A stretch of 64,000 nt of DNA. Origin: Diphasiastrum complanatum (lineage: Eukaryota > Streptophyta > Lycopodiopsida > Lycopodiales > Lycopodiaceae). A program made the translations under genes and the position numbers. The notes under the pieces were generated by a model. It was not told the DNA's origin and ran no database searches. It saw only the letters and a program-made list of their open reading frames with translations. Every line of letters begins with the position of its first letter. The stretch's first letter is position 1. The stretch is taken from assembly GCA_029204225.1 (NCBI GenBank), contig CM055113.1, positions 1,279,973 through 1,343,972 on the forward strand, written 5' to 3'. Of the stretch, positions 1 to 10,305 are shown piece by piece.

Positions 1-459
1 ACGATCTAGGCATGATTAAAGGAAGCCTGGGGATCAATAAAATCTAGAGAGAGAAAATGACTTTCTAGAAAGAGAAAATTCTAGAGAGAGAAAAACGTGC
101 TTTACCAACTTGGGTAGAGTGCTTGGTATGAGGGGGGTGCCGAATCACACTAATACTATAGGGGAGTGCGGGTTGCGACTAAGGGGGAGCTCCATTCAAG
201 TCTCAGCCTCCCTTGCTGGAATGTTGTCCTGGCTCTCGCTTTGGCATGCTAGCGCCCCGGAGACTAAGGTCGGTCACACACTTGAAATGTAACCTTCTCA
301 GATTCATCAATAAAGTGGGATTTTTCTTAAACTGACTCTGATTACCAATTGTAAGTCCGCTTCAAAATTTTTAAGTTGGCACATAGCTGAGGGTCGTATC
401 CCGGGACGCCAGCGGTATGCCGTCGGGACAATTCGGTCCATGGCACCAGCGGTTTCGTT
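1..459 (+). repeat. LTR of family A, plus strand, truncated
   Basis: This matches the middle of the family A LTR seen complete at 8880-10124: the GATCAATAAAATCTAG stretch, the CTTTACC..GGTAGAGTGCTTGG block, and the AATAAAGTGGGATTTTT segment that holds a polyadenylation-type AATAAA. The upstream part lies outside the window or is missing. At about 459, just after a ccagcgg, the LTR stops and minus-strand internal sequence of the same family begins, so this is a rearrangement junction and not an LTR/PBS border. Confidence 0.75.
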
Positions 460-1513
460 GTCATTTCGTGCGAGTACTTGAACTGCAAATCCGCCCCATA
501 GATTCTGGATATCGCCCATGCTCAGTGAGTTTCAGTTCCGAAGGTGGCCGTCCCGAAATGAAGACCAACTGCTCCATAGAAGATCTCCCCTGAAATGGCC
601 CTTTCCAACTTTTGACTTCCTGCTTGCGTCTGGTGGGCATTGTCGCAAATGAAACTAACCCAAAAAACAGGCTAGCCATCCATCCTTTGCAAACATTGAG
701 TCGGTTCGTTGCCGTTCACGTGCGAGTACTTGAACTGCAAATCCGCCCCACAGATTCTGTAGTCCTCTTTGTTTGATGGTATCTGCCTTCAAAAGAAAAG
801 GTTCCTTCTCAAGCCATCAGCTCCTTGTATCACAAGCAATCATGCAAACCAGGCAAAGCACGAGTACTAAGACTCACCACAAATACATACAAGTAAGACA
901 CTCAGGCAGGTTTACTAACAAGTAACAAAGACAAGGTCCCCCTTTGAGATGGTCCTGCCAACGGACCTTTGCCTGGTCACGCCCATACAAATCGATCACG
1001 GAATCAGCCCACATAGGACACCCCTCCAACTATCCGTGCTTTCACCATTAAGCAGCACATTGCCTCAGTCACGCCCCACCACTTGTTGGTCGATAGCCCT
1101 TATAGCTAAACGATCGGCAGCTATCCCGCACCGGCAGCTAACCACCCGTGCTTTACACCCGAATTCGAGCAGCATCTCTGTATCAATGGTTAACCCGTAC
1201 AGTTCAAATATGTCGCCCCGCACCCCACAAGTCACAGACCGTGCTTACACCAACCTAATGGCAGCACACTGTCTCATCTGTCCTATGTGCAGACAGCGCC
1301 AGGCCCGAACCGCGAAAACTGACCGTGCTTACACCTCAAGGGTAGCACTTTGACTCATCAAGTCCCCCGTTCTGCCGACCACCCCGACCGTGGACGCACC
1401 AGTGCTTACACTGTGGGCAACACCTTGCACAACAATTGTCTTGATGAACCCCAAACCGTGGCCATTTCCGTGAGATCCGCATAGCTGACCGGCCAGTCGG
1501 CTCTGATACCACA
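460..1513 (-). mobile_element. Family A internal region (leader), minus strand
   Basis: Read on the minus strand from the LTR at 1514, this starts with the primer-binding site and runs through the leader with its hairpin array (about 1431 down to 1034), then into the segment that at 53523-53726 encodes a short MPTTRKQEVKSW-type ORF. No long ORF is present. A stretch of about 50 bases (gcgagtacttgaactgcaaa and flanks) occurs twice, at about 461-506 and 702-757, which marks a local duplication. The matching plus-strand copy is at 52725-53740. Confidence 0.7.
1499..1511 (-). other. Primer-binding site of family A (initiator Met tRNA)
   Basis: On the minus strand this reads TGGTATCAGAGCC, the usual plant LTR-retrotransposon complement to the 3' end of initiator methionine tRNA. 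It lies two bases inside the LTR border at 1514, which orients this copy on the minus strand. Confidence 0.85.
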
Positions 1514-2692
1514 TGTAGCGCAGGCATCCCAAAGGGAGCCGGGAACCACGACTTAGCTTCCCAGCCTTCAACTCTTGCCATCCAAAGCCACTTGACATAA
1601 AGCAACCAACTCGCCAACAACGATCAATTTTAACCAACTTGAAGTTCCTAAAAACCAACATTGAGCCGATGTGGGTGACTTCCCTCCAAGCAAGCCGCCC
1701 GACATACATCAAACTTAACCAACTCGAAGCTTCATTACAAACGAGTAACATCCAATCCAAGCAAGTGGTCTGACTTACATCAGACTTAACCAACTGAAAG
1801 CTTCGTCACGAGCGCTGGAAGCCAACCTGGCGTCATGCTAGACTGGACGGCCATAAATAGGTAACTTCCACCCAAACAAGCCATCCAACTCAGCCGACAA
1901 GTTAGAGCCCGTTCCCCTAGAGCTTAACCCATTCACGTTCATGCAAGGAACGCTCAGAACCACAAGCCGCGACAGATATGGAAACAACCAGTTCCTGGAC
2001 CAAATGGTCCCGACAGCATATCGCTGGCGCCACAGACCGAATGGTCCCGACGGCATACCGCTGGCGTCCCGGGATACGACCCTCAGCTATGTGCCAAGTT
2101 AAAAATTTTGAAAGCGGCCTTACAACTGGCGCTTTTACCGAACACTGAAAACCCAAAAGGTAATCAGAGTTAGTTTGAAGAAAATCTCACTTTATTGATA
2201 AATCTGAGAAGGTTACATTTCAAGTGTGTGACCGACCCTAGTCTCCGGGCCGCTAGCAGGCCAAGTCGATAGCCATGACAACATTCCAGCAAGGGAGCAG
2301 AGACTTGGTTGGAACTCGCCCTGAGTCGCAACCCGCACTCCCCTATAGTATTGGTGTGATTCGGCACCCCCCCCCTCATACCAAGCACTCTACCCAAGCT
2401 GGTAAAGCACGTTTTTCTCTCTCTAGGATTTTCTCTTTGTAGAAAGTCATTTTCAGTCTCTAGATTTTATTGATCCCCAGGCTTACTTTAATCATGCCTA
2501 GATTGTGTGAGGTGATTGCACATTGATCTGAGCTCTCTGGACTCCGCTAGAACCGATCAAAGATTTTCAGCCATAGGAACTTGGCGCCGGCTGGATTCTG
2601 GTCACAGTGGCGCCGGGAGCGACGTGGGCGCCGGGGACATAGCTGGCGCCGATGGCGTCGGAAGTAAAGCTTGTAAAGGTAGCTTTACAACA
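1514..2692 (-). repeat. Complete LTR of family A, minus strand (5' LTR)
   Basis: The plus-strand text runs from tgtagcgcaggc to agctttacaaca, so the LTR itself has TG..CA ends (minus strand TGTTGTAAAG..GCGCTACA). It is preceded by a PBS and so serves as the 5' LTR of the minus-strand A copy. It contains the GGCGCC-rich start (about 2580-2680), AATAAA-type signals, and degenerate internal repeats around AGTTGGTTAAGT. On its right it abuts, head to head, a truncated plus-strand A LTR at 2693. Confidence 0.85.
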
Positions 2693-2780
2693 GGCGAGCT
2701 CCAACCAAGTCTCAACCTCCCTTGCTGGAATGTTGTCCTGGCTCTCGCCTTGGCATGCTAGCGCCCCGGAGACTAGGGTC
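2693..2780 (+). repeat. LTR family A, plus strand, left piece split by element B
   Basis: It starts inside the LTR at gcgagctccaaccaagtc and ends at gactagggtc. The sequence resumes at 10306 (ggtcggtcacacac), which matches the uninterrupted text at 9363-9375. The first roughly 430 bases of the LTR are missing because of the head-to-head junction at 2692/2693. Confidence 0.8.
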
Positions 2781-3698
2781 TGTTGCGCCGGCGCCTCAAA
2801 GGGCGCTGGGACTTGAGCGGTTTCCCCAACACGCGCTTAAGTCTAACATTCATCCATCATGCACTTACGTAAAAACCAACTCAGAATCGTAACAAGCTTA
2901 ACCATTCAGACTTAAGAAAACTGGAATCCCAACCAACCCGAAAGCCAACTCAGAATCCGTCCCCAAAAGGTAACCAAAGGCAAAGACAAGCCACACATGA
3001 AACCCAAGGCATAGTGGTCGCCAAACTGACCAATTGGCATAGCGGCAAGCCCCATGTCGATGACAGGGACCCTTAGGCGCCAGCGACGCAAAAAGGTTGT
3101 AGTAAGGGTCCTTCCACTTGGACCAGTCCCGGAGGCGAAACCGAAATGGTAATCATCCCCAAGGATCAACTTTATTAGATTTGGAAGAGGTTACATTCAT
3201 ACATAGACTGACCGGTCTCGGGGCCACCAACACGTGCTGGGCATGGTGCCTGGCTCATGCTGGTAGAGGGAGCTGAGACCTGGCGACTGGATTCCTGGCG
3301 CTGGTTGAGCTGCCCAAGTTTCTGTCTGCCGGACTCCCCCTATAGTTCTGCTATGATTCGGCGCACCCCCTCTGTTCTGAAACATAGTGCTTTCTGGTAA
3401 AGCACGCTTTTTGGGACTTAGTTTTTATTTTGCTGATTAAGCCTGGCAAGCCTGGCAGAATCAGTCTGGCTCCCGGACATGGGTCCCGGGAGCCGTTCCG
3501 GTGGCAGAATCAACTTGCTTCCTGAATAGGCCATGACTCGAACTCTAGAGCTAGCTCATGACTTGTGACTACTTGACTGGCTCACCACAGGTTGGAGGCT
3601 CAGTCCTTGACGTTCTAACTTGCTCTGGGACCTTAGGGAGTGTCACCCCTTAGAGTCTTACAGGGCACGTTGAGTGCACCTGAGTCAGCTTTACAACA
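2781..3698 (-). repeat. 3' LTR of element B
   Basis: It begins tgttgcgccggcgcc and ends agctttacaaca on the plus strand, 918 bp with TG..CA ends. It is nearly identical to 8138-8879 plus 10125-10305. At about 3511-3535 (cttgcttcctgaataggcc) it preserves the empty form of the site that received the solo LTR in the other LTR. Its middle (CTCCCCCTATAGTTCTG and TTCTGGTAAAGCACG) resembles the family A LTR, so A and B are related. Confidence 0.9.
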
Positions 3699-3710
3699 TC
3701 CTCCCCTCGT
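3699..3710 (-). other. Polypurine tract of element B
   Basis: On the minus strand the sequence just before the 3' LTR is ACGAGGGGAGGA, a purine run of the kind that primes plus-strand DNA synthesis. The same run sits at 58121-58132 beside the second B fragment. Confidence 0.8.
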
Positions 3711-3939
3711 TTGAAAAAGTTGATGTCCTCATCAGGGCCAAACTAGACCTAGGACGTATGGCACGGGCTTAATTCACCGGCCTTAGCAACTTTGAATTAC
3801 AAAATACATTGGCAGTAGCACATGAAAAGTGTAGATAAAGTTCACTTACGTAAAACCTGTGTAAAGCTGCAAGTGATTTATTGGCAAACTTAAGAAAAAT
3901 ACCGGAAAGTTCCTTGAACTTCAGAATGGCCATGAATGT

Positions 3940-4122
3940 TTATGTAAGAGGCATGCCGCCAGGTAGTGCTTTGTGTGCCGATCTGGGAAAACGGCTATTG
4001 CGTTGGTTCTTCTGCAGATAATCTGCTAGTACTTCAGGGGCTCCCTCCTTAAGTTTGTCTTCGTACTCCCAAGAAGCCTCAATAAGTGGAGCCCGTAGCC
4101 ACTTCACTAGATATTCACGTTA
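3940..4122 (-). pseudogene. Chromodomain-encoding tail of B, cut off by a stop
   Basis: Downstream of the stop at 4120 the minus-strand frame continues to an ending that matches the complete copy at 58362-58540, where the protein reads EYLVKWLRAP..EASWEYED, the core of a chromodomain. Here a CAA glutamine codon has become TAA just before that domain. Chromodomains at the integrase C-terminus direct insertion to particular chromatin; this copy would lack that. Confidence 0.7.
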
Positions 4123-5703
4123 AACGCCAGTTCGCTTTCTATGTGTCAATATTTGTTCTGGTACAAGCTGCCTCTTCGTATCATCAAGTGTCGTTGGTGG
4201 GTGACGGAGTTCGTGTTGCCGATCAAATTGCTCATCTGGTTTGTACCGTTTGAGTAATGAGATATGAAACACATTGTGTATATCCAAGCTGGATGGCAAC
4301 GCTAATCGATAAGCCACTGGGTTGATCTTCTTGGTGACATAATATGGTCCCGCATAAGGTCGAGCAAACTTATGAGAAAAACCTTTTGGTAGTGCAATGT
4401 CCTTTGTGTTCAGCCATACTTGATCACCTTCCTCAAATTCCAGTTCTCGTCGATGTGGGTTTACGTCCGCTGCCATACTCCTTTGTGACTGCTCTAAAAA
4501 CGCCTCCACCTCGGTCAGCTTTGTGTGCCACTCATTGATGAATTCCTCTACAGTGGGTACTGGTGTTTCCTGCACGCCTGTAAGAAAAGAGCTTGGAGCA
4601 ATCGGTAGCCGACCATTGCTTATCTCGAAGGGTGCCCTTCCAGTAGATCTGTTCACTTGGTTGTTATGTGCAAACTCGAGAATATCCAAGTAGTTGACCC
4701 AATCGGATTGGTCCCAAGTGACATAATTTCGTAAATATTGTTCAATCTGTCGATTGACTCGCTCCGTTTGCCCATCTGTCTGAGGATGATATGCAGTACT
4801 GAAATTCAATCCGGTTCCCACGAGGCGAAATAGACAAGTCCAAAACTTTCCGACGAACTTGGTGTCCCGGTCAGAAATAATCGTTCTAGGCAGGCCGTGG
4901 TATTTGAAAACACATTTGAAAAATAACCTTGCCACTTCTTCAGCTGTCACTGAACTTTTAGTTGGTACTAGATGAACTTGCTTTGAAAAGCGGTCAACCA
5001 CCACATAAATTGAGTCGAATCCTTGGCACCGTGGTAGTTGAACAATAAAATCCATGCTCACCGAATCCCATGGGTATGCTGGTACCGGTAATGGTTGGAG
5101 TAGTCCAGCCGGAGCTAGCGGTTCCACCTTCACTTGTTGACATGTCGGGCATGTTTGTACATAGGATTCAACGTCTGCCCACATACTTGGCCAATAGAAG
5201 CCTCTTTTGAGAAGTTCATACATGCGATTCACCCCTGGATGCCCGGCGGCTAGTACGTCATGATGTTCTCGCAAGACTTTCTTCCTCAGGTTGATGTTGT
5301 CTGGGACATATAATCTGCGTTGTTTATAAACAACCATTTGATCTTTCCAAGTGAAATGTTTATGAGGCTTTCCCAGCTGGAATTCGATCATTAAGTCCTT
5401 CGCCAACGCATCTTCACCATAATTCTCTCTGATTTCTTGGAGTAGGTCAGTCACCTGAGTTGTCACTGTTGCCATCAAGTGTTCTTGTCTACTTAGTGCG
5501 TCCGCCACCACATTGTTCTTTCCCGCCGTGTGTAAAATGTCTATATTGAATTTTGAGAGAAAGTTTTGCCATCGCATTTGCTTTGGCGTGAGCATACCTT
5601 GGGATGAGAAGTACTTGAGTGATACATTATCAGTGAACGCCTTAAAGGGTTTTCCTGCCACATAATGTCTCCAATGCTCCACTGCTTGGACTACTGCGAC
5701 CAT
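4120..5703 (-). pseudogene. Element B pol: RNase H C-terminus and integrase
   Basis: The open part is 527 codons. Residues about 1-75 are the second half of RNase H (HWRHYVAGKPF, then NNVVADALSRQEH). Next comes the integrase zinc domain (HHDVLAAGHPG..CPTCQQVK, an HHCC pattern at about 145-190), then the catalytic core with D in DSVSMDFIV, D in TIISDRDTKF and E in QTDGQTERVNRQ. The C-terminal GPYYV/NPVAYRL fold follows (about 440-480). The protein inserts element cDNA into the chromosome. The frame lacks its upstream RNase H half because of a frameshift at about 5704-5760, and it ends early at 4120, before the chromodomain. Confidence 0.9.
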
Positions 5704-5825
5704 TTCTTTTTCATGAGTTGGCCATCGTTCTCTACGTCACTCAATTTCTTTGAAAAATATGCAACAGGTTTTCCGTCTTGCATCAGTACGGCCCCAATAG
5801 CAAAGTTCGACGCATCTGTATGTAT

Positions 5826-6611
5826 TTAAAAAGGTTTGCTAAAGTCCGGTAAGGCAAGGATGGGTTCTTGAGTGATCCGTCGTTTTAGTTCTTGGAACGC
5901 TGCTTCACATTCCGGTGTCCATGTCATCTTCAGATGAGTCTTGGTCTGCTCCAACAGTGGTGCCACAATTTTGCTAAATGCCTCAATGAATCTCCTGTAA
6001 AAGTTACATAAGCCCACAAAGGATTTGATGCCATGAACAGTTTTAGGTGCTAGCCAATCCAAGATAGCCTTGATCTTCTTAGGATCCATTCGAATCCGTC
6101 CGTGGCCTATAACATGTCCAAGGAAGTCAACTTCCTCCACCACAAACTCACATTTCTCTCTTTTCGCGAACAAGCAGTTCCTCCTCAGTCGTTGGAGAAC
6201 TGTCCTTAAATGTTGAATGTGATCTTTAAGGTTTCGGCTAAATACTAATATGTCATCAATGTACACAATGACGAATTCATCCAGGCAGTCTTGAAATATA
6301 TTGTTCATCAACGTGCAAAAAGTGGTTGGTGCGTTTGTTAGACCGAATGGCATCACTAGGAACTCGTGACTTCCGTACCGCGTTCGAAACGCCGTTTTGT
6401 GCTCATCACCTTTAGCTATTCGAATTTGATGATATCCAGATCTGAGATCTATTCGGCTAAAGTATTTGGCATGTTTGAGTTGGTCGAATAGGTCATCAAT
6501 TCTAGGCATGGGGTACTTGTTCTTGATGGTACTCTTGTTAAGCATGCGATAATCCACACACATTCGAAGAGTTTTGTCTGCCTTTTTCCACGAACAACAC
6601 TGGGGCTCCAA
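5826..6611 (-). pseudogene. Element B reverse transcriptase
   Basis: The 261-codon frame covers the RT fingers and palm: [47 protein letters not shown] and the catalytic [11 protein letters not shown]. It then runs through the connection to [20 protein letters not shown]. It copies element RNA into DNA within the particle. It is shifted relative to the upstream protease frame by a single-base loss near 6590, and a stop at 5826 separates it from RNase H. Motifs are intact, so decay is recent or moderate. Confidence 0.9.
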
Positions 6612-7422
6612 AAGGTGAAGCGCTAGGTCTAATAAAACCTTTGTCTATCAATTCACCAAGTTGTCGTTTCAGTTCCGCCAACTCTTCTTGTGACATTCTG
6701 TAGGGTGCTCGTGAAGTTGGCTCTGTTCCTGGTACCAACTCAATTTTATGGTCCACTGGTCTTCGAGGAGGTAGCTTAGCTGGGAGTTCCTCCGGGAACA
6801 CATCGCTAAATTCTTCTAACAGATCTGCCACTTCTTTTGGCAAGTTTTCTTGTCGCACGCTTTTCCCTTCTGGGACTTTTTGACAGATGCAAAGAAAGCA
6901 CTTTGACCTTTTCCCTTTCGCCATTCTTTTCATCACTAATGCTGCAACCAGATTTTGTTCAATATCGGTATCCTTAGCATTTCCTCCGGGCAGGGCTTTT
7001 GTCACGCAGATTTGTCCCCTATAATCCAAGAGGACCAAGTTTGAGCTCCTACCCAAAACTGCGATACAGTGTTCATTTAACCAAGGGAGGCCCAAAATCA
7101 CATCAAAGGCATCCATCTCTAAAATCACAAAGCTAAGTTTAGCCTTCCATCTTCCAATCTGCACCGGGATGTTCAATGTCGCTTTGTCTGCATCTAGTGC
7201 TCCCTTCGTTGTTTCTACCTTGAGAGTAGATGTAACATTCCTGGTCGGCAAGCTGAATTGTTCCACTACGCTCCTTGAGATATAGTTATGTGAAGCTCCG
7301 GAGTCGATCATGAAATCTGACTTCCTCCCCGCGATCTTTCCTGATAAGAATAACAATCTTGAACCAATCTTGGGGGTTGCCCCATGGAAGTTCCTTTCCA
7401 TACTTGTGCGTCGTCCACTCAT
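6538..7422 (-). pseudogene. Element B aspartic protease and start of RT
   Basis: The frame of 294 codons starts at ATG 7422. The retropepsin active site reads MIDSGASHNYIS (about residues 37-48) and the flap/second strand DVILGLPWLNEH (about 108-120). After a linker comes the RT start ([22 protein letters not shown]), where the frame is lost by a one-base shift and the RT ORF takes over. No capsid or zinc-knuckle sequence precedes the protease. Gag appears to have been deleted, and gag supplied in trans would be needed for mobility. Confidence 0.88.
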
Positions 7423-8121
7423 AAATGTAAGCTCCTCTCACAACACCCAATTAGATCAGATCACCTGGATCAAAAGAAGTAGTCAGGGATAATTCAGGTC
7501 CAGGCAAGCACACCACAAACGAACATACCAACCAAAGCTAAACAGAGGATCCCTCTCAAGTCTCATTCCCCTTGAGACCGGACGTAGGATCTTTGCCTAG
7601 CCGCGCCCACACAAATCTATCACAGAATTAGCCCACGGGGAAACATCCATCCAACCATCCGTGCTTTCACCATTAAGCAGCACATTGCCTCAGTCATGCC
7701 CCACCACTTTTTGGTCGATAGCCCTTATAACTAAACGATCGGCAGCTATCCCGCACCGGCAGCTAACCACTCGTGCTTTACACCCGAATTCGAGCAGCAT
7801 CTCTGTATCAATGGTTAACCCGTACAGTTCGAATATGTCGCCCCGCACCCCACAAGGTACAGACCGTGCTTTCACCTACCTAGGCAGCACTTTGCCTCAT
7901 CCGTCCTACGTGCAGACAGCGCCAGGCCCGAACCGCAAGAACTGACCGTGCTTACACCTCGAGGGCAGCACTTTGACTCATCAAGTCCCCCGTTCTGCCG
8001 ACCACCCCGACCGTGGACGCACCCGTGCTTACACTGTGGGCAGCACCTTGCGCAACGGTTGTCCTGACAAATCCCAAAAACGTGGCCATCCCTGTGAGAC
8101 TTGCGTAGCTGACAGGCTAGT
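7423..8121 (-). other. Leader of element B with five-hairpin array
   Basis: This is untranslated sequence between PBS and protease. It carries five short motifs of the form TGCTGC-N-GTAAGCACGG (minus strand) at about 8047-8022, 7971-7946, 7890-7864, 7800-7772 and 7683-7659. Each can pair GTGCT (or TGCT) with AGCAC (or AGCA). The same array occurs in family A leaders, so it is conserved between the two families. Confidence 0.75.
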
Positions 8122-8135
8122 CGGCTCTGATACCA
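8122..8135 (-). other. Primer-binding site of element B
   Basis: On the minus strand it reads TGGTATCAGAGCCG, complementary to initiator Met tRNA. It lies two bases from the 5' LTR edge at 8138. Confidence 0.88.
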
Positions 8136-8137
8136 CA

Positions 8138-10305
8138 TGTTGCGCCGGCGCCTCAAAGGGCGCTGGGACTTGAGCGGTTTCCCCAACACACGCTTAAGTC
8201 TAACATTCATCCATCATGCACTTACGTAAAAGCCAACTCAGAATCGTAACAAGCTTAACCATTCAGACTTAAGAAAACTGGAATCCCAACCAACCCGAAA
8301 GCCAACTCAGAATCCGTCCCCAAAAGGTAACCAAAGGCAAAGACAAGCCACACATGAAACCCAAGGCAAAGTGGTCGCCAAACTGACCAATTGGCATAGC
8401 GGCAAGCCCCATGTCGATGACAGGGACCCTTAGGCGCCAGCGACGCAAAAAGGTTGTAGTAAGGGTCCTTCCACTTGGACCAGTCCCGGAGGCGAAACCG
8501 AAATGGTAATTATCCCCAAGGATCAACTTTATTAGATTTGGAAGAGGTTACATTCATACATAGACTGACCGGTCTCGGGGCCACCAACACGTGCTGGGCA
8601 TGGTGCCTGGCTCATGCTGGTAGAGGGAGCTGAGACCTGGCGACTGGATTCCTGGCGCTGGTTGAGCTGCCCAAGTTTCTGTCTGCCGGACTCCCCCTAT
8701 AGTTCTGCTGTGATTCGGCGCACCCCCTCTGTTCTGAAACATAGTGCTTTCTGGTAAAGCACGCTTTTTGGGACTTAGTTTTTATTTTGCTGATTAAGCC
8801 TGGCAAGCCTGGCAGAATCAGTCTGGCTCCCGGACATGGGTCCCGGGAGCCATTCCGGTGGCAGAATCAACTTGCTTCCTGTTGTAAAGCTATCTTTACA
8901 AGCTTTACTTCCGGCGCCATCGGCGCCAGCTATGTCCCCGGCGCCAGCAGCGCCCTGCTGCTCCCGGCGCCAACGGCGCCGGCGCCGCTCCCGGCGCCAC
9001 TGTGACCAGAATCCAGCCGGCGCCAGGTTCCTATGGCAGAAAATCTTTGATCGGTTCTAGCGAAGTCCAGAGAGCTCAGATCGATGTGCAATCACCTCAC
9101 ACGATCTAGGCATGATTAAAGGAAGCCTGGGGATCAATAAAATCTAGAGAGAGAAAATGACTTTCTAGAAAGAGAAAATCCTAGAGAGAGAAAAACGTGC
9201 TTTACCAGCTTGGGTAGAGTGCTTGGTATGAGGGGGGGTGCCGAATCACACCAATACTATAGGGGAGTGCGGGTTGCGACTCAGGGCGAGCTCCAACCAA
9301 GTCTCAGCCTCCCTTGCTGGAATGTTGTCATGGCTCTTGCCTTGGCATGCTAGCGCCCCGGAGACTAGGGTCGGTCACACACTTGAAATGTAACCTTCTC
9401 AGATTTATCAATAAAGTGGGATTTTTATTCAAACTGACTCTGATTACCTTCTGGGTTTCAGTGTTCGGTAAAAGCGCCAGTTGTAAGGCCTCTTTCAAAA
9501 TTTTTAACTTGGCACATAGCTGAGGGTCGTATCCCGGGACGCCAGCGGTATGCCGTCGGGACCATTCCGTCCTTGGCGCCAGCGGTATGCTGTCGGGACC
9601 ATTTGGTCCAGGAACTGGTTGTCTCCATATCTGTCGCGGCTTGTGGTTCTGAGTATTCCTTGCATGAACGTGAATGGGTTAAGCTCTTGGGGAACGGGCT
9701 CTAATCTGTCGGCTGAGTTGGATGGCTTGCTTGGGTGGATGTTACCTGTTTATGGCTGTCCAGTCTGGCGTGGCGCCAGGTTGGCTTCCAGCGTTCGTGA
9801 CGAAGCTTTCAGTTGGTTAAGTCTGATGTAAGTCAGACCGCTTGCTTGGAATGGATGTTACTCGTTTGTAACGAAGCTTCGAGTTGGTTAAGTTTGATGT
9901 ATGTCGGGCGGCTTGCTTGGAGGGAAGTCACCCACGTCGGGACCCCCGATCTGGCATGGCGCCAGGTTGGATCTCAATGTTGGTTTTCGGAACTTCAAGT
10001 TGGTTAAGTCTGATCGTTGTTGGCGAGTTGGCTGCTTGTATGTCAAGTGGGTTTGGATGGCAAGAGTTGAAGGCTGGGAAGCTAAGTCGTGGTTCCCGGC
10101 TCCCTTTGGGATGCCTGCGCTACACTTCCTGACTAGGCCATGACTCGAGCTCCAGAGCTAGCTCATGACTTGTGACTACTTGACTGGCTCACCACAGGTC
10201 GGAGGCTCAGTCCTTGACGTTCTAACTTGCTCTGGGACCTTAGGGAGTGTCACCCCTTAGAGTCTTACAGGGCACGTTGAGTGCACCTGAGTCAGCTTTA
10301 CAACA
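8138..10305 (-). repeat. 5' LTR of element B, interrupted by a solo LTR
   Basis: The LTR runs 8138-8879, is interrupted by the family A solo LTR at 8880-10124, and resumes at 10125-10305. The outer ends are tgttgcgccggcg and agctttacaaca. Excluding the insert, its length and sequence agree with the 3' LTR at 2781-3698. Confidence 0.9.
8880..10124 (+). repeat. Solo LTR of family A with 5-bp TSD
   Basis: It starts TGTTGTAAAGCTATCTTTAC and ends CCTGCGCTACA, and is flanked by cttcc at 8875-8879 and 10125-10129. The unfilled site is seen in the sister LTR near 3515. At 1245 bp this is the best complete reference for the A LTR: a GGCGCC-rich start (8920-9020), CTAGAGAG repeats (9145-9190), AATAAA near 9410, a 36-bp tandem duplication (agcggtatgc..gtcgggacca) at 9540-9612, and degenerate AGTTGGTTAAGT repeats at 9810-10010. 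A lone LTR with a TSD is the normal product of LTR-LTR recombination. Confidence 0.93.

Larger units (their letters stand above)
2781..10305 (-). mobile_element. Element B: Ty3/gypsy chromovirus, degenerate, gag-less
   Basis: Two related LTRs (2781-3698 and 8138-10305, the latter interrupted) bracket a minus-strand internal region with PBS, leader, protease, RT, RNase H and integrase. The flanking text shows a ggtc duplication (gactagggtc on the left, ggtcggtcac on the right). Comparison with 9363-9375 shows the host site was a family A LTR. No gag ORF lies between leader and protease. Several frameshifts and a stop before the chromodomain make it non-autonomous today. The chromodomain that defines the clade can be read intact in the second copy at 58362-58560. 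Confidence 0.9.

Noticed and set aside
949-1353. 134-codon ORF repeated at 52885-53289 and 59775-60146
   Set aside because: Runs antisense to the hairpin leader. Its openness follows from few TA-containing words in the leader; no protein family resemblance.
1329-1793. 154-codon minus ORF and its many relatives (9813-10143, 50476-51085, 52120-52909, 56154-56987)
   Set aside because: They recur because the A LTR and leader recur. They cross the LTR/PBS border, have no known motif, and are not conserved as proteins between copies (frames open and close with single changes).
7659-8047. Hairpin array considered as a CRISPR array
   Set aside because: Repeats are only about 12 conserved bases, unevenly spaced, in a plant retrotransposon leader with the same spacers in every copy; no cas genes.
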